This document shows, in pieces, positions 8,491 through 11,415 of a stretch of 11,415 bases of DNA. Origin of the DNA: an uncultured Clostridia bacterium. Its GTDB lineage: Bacteria; Bacillota; Clostridia; JAAYHZ01. The notes beneath the pieces were generated by a model. That model searched no databases. It was not told the DNA's origin and saw nothing but the letters and a program-made list of their open reading frames with translations. The translations under genes were made by a program, and so were the position numbers. Each line of letters opens with the position of its first letter. Within the stretch, counting starts at the first letter, position 1. The stretch covers positions 1 through 11,415 of the forward strand of contig CALCRE010000132.1 of the NCBI GenBank assembly GCA_937894465.1. The letters run 5' to 3'.

Positions 8491-8856
8491 GTGTTCCCCG
8501 CGTATGCGGGGGTGATCCCGGTTGCAAAATGGGAAAATAATAAATCAGAACGTGTTCCCCGCGTATGCGGGGGTGATCCTTAAAATCAGTGAGGATCAAC
8601 GAGGAAATTTAAGTGTTCCCCGCGTATGCGGGGGTGATCCTAAAACCGTATTACTGCAAGACAAGGCAGGAAAGTGTTCCCCGCGTATGCGGGGGTGATC
8701 CCGGTAATCGGGAGGACTGGATCCGGTAAAACGTGTGTTCCCCGCGTATGCGGGGGTGATCCTCTTCGCACCTCCTGTCTTGCTCTATGGTCATTGTGTT
8801 CCCCGCGTATGCGGGGGTGATCCTTATAGAGGGGATCAACGAAAGTAAAAAAGGTG

Positions 8857-8884
8857 GTGTTCCCCGCGTGTGCGGGGGTGATCC
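8857..8884 (+). repeat. Repeat 7, single-base loop variant (A14G)
   Basis: This repeat has loop GTGT instead of GTAT; everything else matches the other intact repeats. The change leaves the six-pair CCCCGC/GCGGGG stem intact, so Cas6e processing should be little affected. It lies in the middle of the array rather than at the distal end where degenerate repeats are usual, and repeats on both sides have the normal sequence. Confidence 0.9.
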
Positions 8885-9344
8885 TTATGAACCTAAACCC
8901 CCACATTATCGCAAACCGTGTTCCCCGCGTATGCGGGGGTGATCCTATACCAACATGAAAACGGCAAAGTAAAATATGGTGTTCCCCGCGTATGCGGGGG
9001 TGATCCTATAAAGATCATATTCTTAATTTTAACAAATCGGTGTTCCCCGCGTATGCGGGGGTGATCCTGTATTGCTCCTCGTTTCTGCCATTCCATTACT
9101 GTGTTCCCCGCGTATGCGGGGGTGATCCTTTAATAGCCGTTTACTTGTATGTTTACACTTAGTGTTCCCCGCGTATGCGGGGGTGATCCTTAATTCCGTT
9201 TCAATTTCCTTTTCAAATTCCTGTGTTCCCCGCGTATGCGGGGGTGATCCTCACTGTCGCTTGAGTAGTAGCGCTCAATACTAGTGTTCCCCGCGTATGC
9301 GGGGGTGATCCCAAAAGGTTATAACAAGGATATGACCAAACATC

Positions 9345-9356
9345 GTGTTCCCCGCG
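9345..9356 (+). repeat. Left part of the interrupted 15th CRISPR repeat
   Basis: GTGTTCCCCGCG equals repeat positions 1-12 and falls exactly on the 61-base grid. The insertion sequence begins at the next base. The last seven bases (CCCCGCG, 9350-9356) recur at 11253-11259 as the target duplication. The hairpin cannot form here because its 3' arm is about 1.9 kb away. Confidence 0.95.
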
Positions 9357-9374
9357 AGTGAATTCGAAAACTCG
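9357..9374 (+). repeat. Left terminal inverted repeat of the insertion sequence
   Basis: AGTGAATTCGAAAACTCG. It pairs with 11234-11251 with two mismatches (positions 4 and 6). The inner 12 bases TTCGAAAACTCG are identical in both ends. Confidence 0.88.
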
Positions 9375-9551
9375 CTACCAGTAAAATAATGGAATAAAAA
9401 AATGATCATTAAGTTGGTCATATAGCCAAAAACAAAGGAAATTAAGAAACAATAAGCGATTTTATACGCTCGTACCTAGAAAAGAGAATAGCAAAGCTAA
9501 CCCTATGTGAGAATAGGGCTTGAACGACCCTGTTGTCTGAGCAATGTATTT
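9375..9551. other. Non-coding left part of the insertion sequence
   Basis: The 177 bp between the left inverted end and the transposase stop carry no convincing gene. They hold a perfect 10-base palindrome AATGATCATT (9401-9410) and the hairpin at 9501-9518. The region is AT-rich, unlike the transposase gene. Confidence 0.6.
9501..9518 (-). terminator. Possible terminator of the transposase transcript
   Basis: CCCTAT (9501-9506) and ATAGGG (9513-9518) form a six-pair stem with a six-base loop, 33 nt past the transposase stop on the - strand. The - strand downstream is only moderately T-rich (TTAGCTTTGC, then TTCTCTTTTC), so termination may be partial. If it fails, transcription enters the CRISPR array in antisense. 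Confidence 0.35.
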
Positions 9552-11063
9552 CTAAGCCGCTTTACACATCGTTTCCTCTATCATGGAAATAAAGTTAAAA
9601 CCGGAAGCCTTAAGTCTGGCATCCAGAAGCACATTGATGGAATGAATAAGGCTCCACCAAAAGAGGCGTTTCTTTCCTCTGGTATGTGAATTTTCAAGTC
9701 CATAATCGTTTAGGATGCGTTTGTTGACTCGTTCCGAAGTGGTACGGCTTTTCATTTGTTTAACCCACTCATCACTTTTTCTGGGGATCACTGTAAACAG
9801 ACGAAGATCCCAGGTCGGCTTTATGTAGATGCATCTACCATAAGCGGACGGTGAGCAATCCTGTTTGCAGCTGCATGAGTCGATTTTACCCGTTGCCAAT
9901 GGACACCGATATTTTATTCTGCATCGATTCTTATTGAAGCCCCAATTGACCATGGTATGACCGTCCATGCAAATAGGAACTCCGTCGGCGTTCACTGCGA
10001 CATGAGGCGGATAAGTGAAATGACCTTTGTTTTTTTCATTCAAAGGTATAAATGCTTTCATGCTCCATTCGTGTAACAATTCGTAAGTGGGGTAATTGTC
10101 ATGAGCGCAATCACCGCAAAAGCTGTCGAACTTGAAGTCCGAATACAGTTTTCTCGCTTCTGTAAGAGAGATGACGGCAGTGACACTGTCATGTCGAGGT
10201 GCCTGTACCATGCGTAAATACAGAGGAAGGTCGCATTTCATTTTATCGTTATAGACTGAAAGAATGTACTCTGTATAGCCGTAAAACCATTGTTCGTGAT
10301 AGCTGTCCCAACCCCATCGTGCATGTGGATCGGAATACTTCCGGGGACAATCGCAGTTATAGATCCCCTTTTTAACACATTCGCATTTCTTGTTTCCGTA
10401 ACTGCTTCCACCGGAGTTCACACAAGTTCCGTCACCTGAGATGCGCAAATTCCCCGTATCTCCATAAAGTCCCTCTTCTGCTGCCGGTTCTACACCTATC
10501 GCAGCGAAAAAGCGTTGCATCAACAATTCGGGACGGGATTCGAAGGTCTTTCCTTGAAGCGCAAGGGCAACAAGCTTGTTTACAATTTCAGGATGTCGCG
10601 GTGGTTGTTTTTGATTTTTACCTAATTTCTTTTTGGGTTTACGCCTGAAATTGTGAAGGGACTTCTCGTAATGGCGTTCCATTTCGGAATCCGCAAGCCA
10701 CATACGATTGATCAGATCGTAATATGAGCCGACATTGTGAATATCAGACAGCGAAAGACCGATCATAGTACAGAGAATTTCGTTATGCGAAAGCGTTTTG
10801 ACCCAATTTGTTATGCTGTGCTCTTTGCATTCGGACATTAAAATAAACGAACGAATGAGTTCGGGTTGATCTCTGGCAGGAGCGCCTGTGTTTGAGTAAT
10901 ATTCAGCCAGAATCGGGTTTAGCGGATCCAAATCAAGGATGTAGAGTTTGGATAATGCATCTTGATATTGCATCACGCTATTGGGATTCTGCTTGTAGAA
11001 AGGTAAGATATTTTTTACTAGATAGCTTTGGTATTCCGAATGAGTACGCCAATAACCTAACAT
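9552..11063 (-). CDS. DDE transposase of the insertion sequence (IS1182/IS4-like, family uncertain)
   Basis: A 503-aa cut-and-paste-type transposase. The N-terminal helical part (about 1-125) contains MLGYWRTHSE and a segment with the look of the DUF772-type DNA-binding region (ARDQPELIRSFILMSEC, 63-79). A basic linker (about 139-157, RRKPKKKLGKNQKQ) follows. Probable catalytic residues are Asp211 in SGDGTCV, Asp318 in FCGDCAHDNY, and Glu444 in SRTTSERVNKRI, which resembles the R-x3-E-R-x-N-x-R signature near the glutamate in IS4-type enzymes. Cysteine clusters at 227-239 (CECVKKGIYNCDC) and 381-411 suggest a zinc-binding insertion. The start ATG (11061-11063 on the - strand) follows GAGGTG. 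The frame is complete, so the element may be active. It faces the array, opposite to the cas genes. Confidence 0.9.
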   Translation of the reverse strand: MLGYWRTHSEYQSYLVKNILPFYKQNPNSVMQYQDALSKLYILDLDPLNPILAEYYSNTGAPARDQPELIRSFILMSECKEHSITNWVKTLSHNEILCTMIGLSLSDIHNVGSYYDLINRMWLADSEMERHYEKSLHNFRRKPKKKLGKNQKQPPRHPEIVNKLVALALQGKTFESRPELLMQRFFAAIGVEPAAEEGLYGDTGNLRISGDGTCVNSGGSSYGNKKCECVKKGIYNCDCPRKYSDPHARWGWDSYHEQWFYGYTEYILSVYNDKMKCDLPLYLRMVQAPRHDSVTAVISLTEARKLYSDFKFDSFCGDCAHDNYPTYELLHEWSMKAFIPLNEKNKGHFTYPPHVAVNADGVPICMDGHTMVNWGFNKNRCRIKYRCPLATGKIDSCSCKQDCSPSAYGRCIYIKPTWDLRLFTVIPRKSDEWVKQMKSRTTSERVNKRILNDYGLENSHTRGKKRLFWWSLIHSINVLLDARLKASGFNFISMIEETMCKAA

Positions 11064-11089
11064 GATTTAACACCTCAAAAATCGTTAGT

Positions 11090-11106
11090 ATGGACAAAAG
11101 GTCCAT
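11090..11106 (-). other. Small hairpin in the transposase 5' leader
   Basis: ATGGAC and GTCCAT form a six-pair stem around the five bases AAAAG, between the transposase promoter candidate and its ribosome site. Many insertion sequences carry such hairpins to block translation of transcripts entering from outside. That role here is only a guess. Confidence 0.35.
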
Positions 11107-11115
11107 CCATGGCCG

Positions 11116-11142
11116 ATTATTGGGGCGATTTAAAAAAGTCAA
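11116..11142 (-). promoter_or_regulatory. Candidate transposase promoter
   Basis: On the - strand, TTGACT (11137-11142) is followed 15 bases later by AATAAT (11116-11121). Both are close to sigma-70 consensus, but the spacing is shorter than the usual 17. A 17-base spacing would use the poorer TAATCG. It lies 50-80 bp upstream of the transposase start, inside the element. Confidence 0.4.
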
Positions 11143-11233
11143 GTGTTTTTGGTAAAATTATGAAGGAAAATGAAATTATTTTGGGGGTGGAACATTAAGC
11201 CCACCCTTGCAAATCAGCTAGTGATAAGCGTTT

Positions 11234-11251
11234 CGAGTTTTCGAAATGACT
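11234..11251 (-). repeat. Right terminal inverted repeat of the insertion sequence
   Basis: Read inward from the right it is AGTCATTTCGAAAACTCG, 16/18 identical to the left end. One A (11252) follows before the target duplication. Confidence 0.88.
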
Positions 11252-11252
11252 A

Positions 11253-11275
11253 CCCCGCGTATGCGGGGGTGATCC
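11253..11275 (+). repeat. Right part of the interrupted 15th CRISPR repeat
   Basis: These 23 bases equal repeat positions 6-28, starting with the duplicated CCCCGCG. The full stem-loop CCCCGC-GTAT-GCGGGG and the GTGATCC handle are intact, so any transcript crossing it could still be cut by Cas6e. It is followed by T, as most spacers are, but no further repeat occurs in the next 140 bp. It is therefore the terminal repeat of the original array. Confidence 0.95.
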
Positions 11276-11334
11276 TTAATGGACAAGACAATAGGCGAAT
11301 TGCTCGTAAGCGGCAAATAAAAAGCGTCTTTTTT
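11276..11334 (+). other. Array trailer with a weak terminator-like hairpin
   Basis: Sequence after the last repeat. A full-length 33-base spacer would end at 11308, but what follows is not a repeat. Near its end AAAAAG (11319-11324), CGT, CTTTTTT (11328-11334) forms a weak AT-rich hairpin with a T run, which could end pre-crRNA transcription. No gene is seen. Confidence 0.35.
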
Positions 11335-11347
11335 ACCCCTCCCATAC

Positions 11348-11375
11348 CTGATAATATTGATCAAAACAATATCAG
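11348..11375 (+). promoter_or_regulatory. Imperfect inverted repeat upstream of the right-edge gene
   Basis: CTGAT-AAT-ATTG (11348-11359) and CAATATCAG (11367-11375) are complementary apart from a three-base bulge, around ATCAAAA. It ends 3 bases before an AGGAGG ribosome site. It could be an operator or an mRNA hairpin controlling translation of the next gene. A GATAATATT stretch in the left arm could also contain a -10 element, but no good -35 is seen. Confidence 0.35.
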
Positions 11376-11392
11376 TACAGGAGGTTTTCGTA

Positions 11393-11415
11393 TTGGATTC
11401 AAAAGTTATGGAACT
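11393..11415 (+). CDS. Start of an unidentified gene cut by the right edge
   Basis: AGGAGG (11379-11384) lies 8 bases before a TTG at 11393, giving the start MDSKVME. An in-frame ATG at 11408 is too far from the ribosome site to be the better choice. Only seven complete codons are visible, so neither the product nor the reality of the gene can be judged beyond the good ribosome site. It is on the same strand as the cas operon but separated from it by the array and the insertion sequence. Confidence 0.4.

Larger units (their letters stand above)
8491..9356 (+). CRISPR. Type I-E CRISPR array: 14 intact repeats, 14 spacers, 15th repeat broken
   Basis: Repeats of 28 bases begin at 8491 and then every 61 bases without exception (8491, 8552, 8613 ... 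9284), with a fifteenth start at 9345 that is interrupted after 12 bases. Each repeat reads GTGTT, a stem CCCCGC, loop GTAT, stem GCGGGG, then GTGATCC. All spacers are 33 bases. Every spacer starts with a pyrimidine (T in 11, C in 3), so the working repeat is probably 29 bases with a PAM-derived last base. Cas6e would then leave an 8-nt handle GTGATCC+Y. All repeats are identical except number 7. No spacer was seen to match the cas genes or the insertion sequence in this window by eye. Spacer 1 (8519-8551) is the newest and spacer 14 (9312-9344) the oldest. Confidence 0.98.
9357..11252 (-). mobile_element. Insertion sequence (about 1.9 kb, DDE transposase) inside a CRISPR repeat
   Basis: The element has 18-bp imperfect inverted ends (AGTGAATTCGAAAACTCG at the left; AGTCATTTCGAAAACTCG read inward from the right; 16/18 identical), one transposase gene on the - strand, and a 7-bp duplication CCCCGCG on both sides. 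One extra A (11252) separates the right inverted end from the duplication, so the exact right boundary is 11251 or 11252. Removing the element and one copy of the duplication restores a perfect 28-base repeat, which proves the insertion. Length, gene content and transposase style resemble the IS1182/IS4-like groups, but the family is not certain. Confidence 0.93.

Noticed and set aside
8580..8856. Spacers 2 and 6 share the 10-mer GGATCAACGA, suggesting related targets.
   Set aside because: The open reading frames through the two spacers place the shared bases in different frames and the rest of the spacers differ, so chance is the simpler explanation.
8640..9096. Open frames on the - strand across the array with repeated RITPAYAGNT, DHPRIRGEH and GSPPHTRGT peptides.
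   Set aside because: These are translations of the CRISPR repeat in its three frames. They are a well-known source of false proteins and have no ribosome site.
9507..9689. 60-codon open frame on the + strand at the left end of the insertion sequence.
   Set aside because: It lies mostly over the transposase 3' end in antisense and has no convincing ribosome site or recognisable content.
11253..11392. Leader at the right end of the array, with transcription towards cas2.
   Set aside because: Repeat orientation (8-nt handle side and pyrimidine PAM base at the spacer's 5' end) matches + strand transcription, and the right side ends in a single terminal repeat.

Overview
The window holds most of a type I-E (Cascade) CRISPR-Cas locus on the + strand. 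The left edge cuts into cas3. After it come casA/cse1, casB/cse2, cas7e, cas5e, cas6e, cas1 and a cas2 fused to a DnaQ-like (DEDDh) exonuclease domain, in the same gene order as the E. coli K-12 locus. Every gene boundary is overlapping or only a few bases wide, so this is a single transcription unit whose promoter lies off the left edge. The AT-rich coding sequence, strong AGGAGG-type ribosome sites and the Cas2-DEDDh fusion suggest a Gram-positive or Negativicutes-type Firmicute (Streptococcus, Lactobacillus and Megasphaera relatives carry such fusions). This is an inference; no taxonomic marker gene is present.

The CRISPR array starts only 35 bp after the cas2 stop codon. That gap is largely filled by an 8-bp stem-loop with a T-rich tail, which can be a terminator for the cas operon, part of the leader, or both. 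The array has 14 intact 28-base repeats with an exact 61-base period and 14 spacers of 33 bases. The first base of every spacer is a pyrimidine (11 T, 3 C). This suggests a 29-base functional repeat whose last base comes from the PAM, as known for E. coli, and gives an 8-base crRNA 5' handle GTGATCC+Y.

The fifteenth and last repeat is split by an insertion sequence of about 1.9 kb (about 9357-11252). It has 18-bp imperfect inverted ends (16/18 identical), a 7-bp target duplication CCCCGCG that is exactly repeat positions 6-12, and one 503-aa DDE transposase on the - strand, pointing back at the array. The remaining 23 bases of the repeat, with the whole hairpin, lie on the far side. No further repeat follows, so the element hit the distal (oldest) end of the array.

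The last 140 bp hold the array trailer, a weak terminator-like hairpin, an inverted repeat, and a good ribosome site in front of what looks like the TTG start of an unidentified gene running off the right edge.

Working together: Cas1 and Cas2-DEDDh would capture, trim and integrate spacers next to the stem-loop leader. Cas6e would cut the pre-crRNA at the CCCCGC/GCGGGG hairpins. CasA, CasB, Cas7, Cas5 and Cas6e would form Cascade, and Cas3 would unwind and degrade the target. All visible cas genes look intact. The insertion should impair only the 3' end of the last crRNA. I see no wholly new system. The features most worth attention are the Cas2-DEDDh fusion, the very short hairpin leader, the pyrimidine rule at spacer position 1, a spacer that encodes a P-loop motif, and the insertion inside the repeat hairpin.
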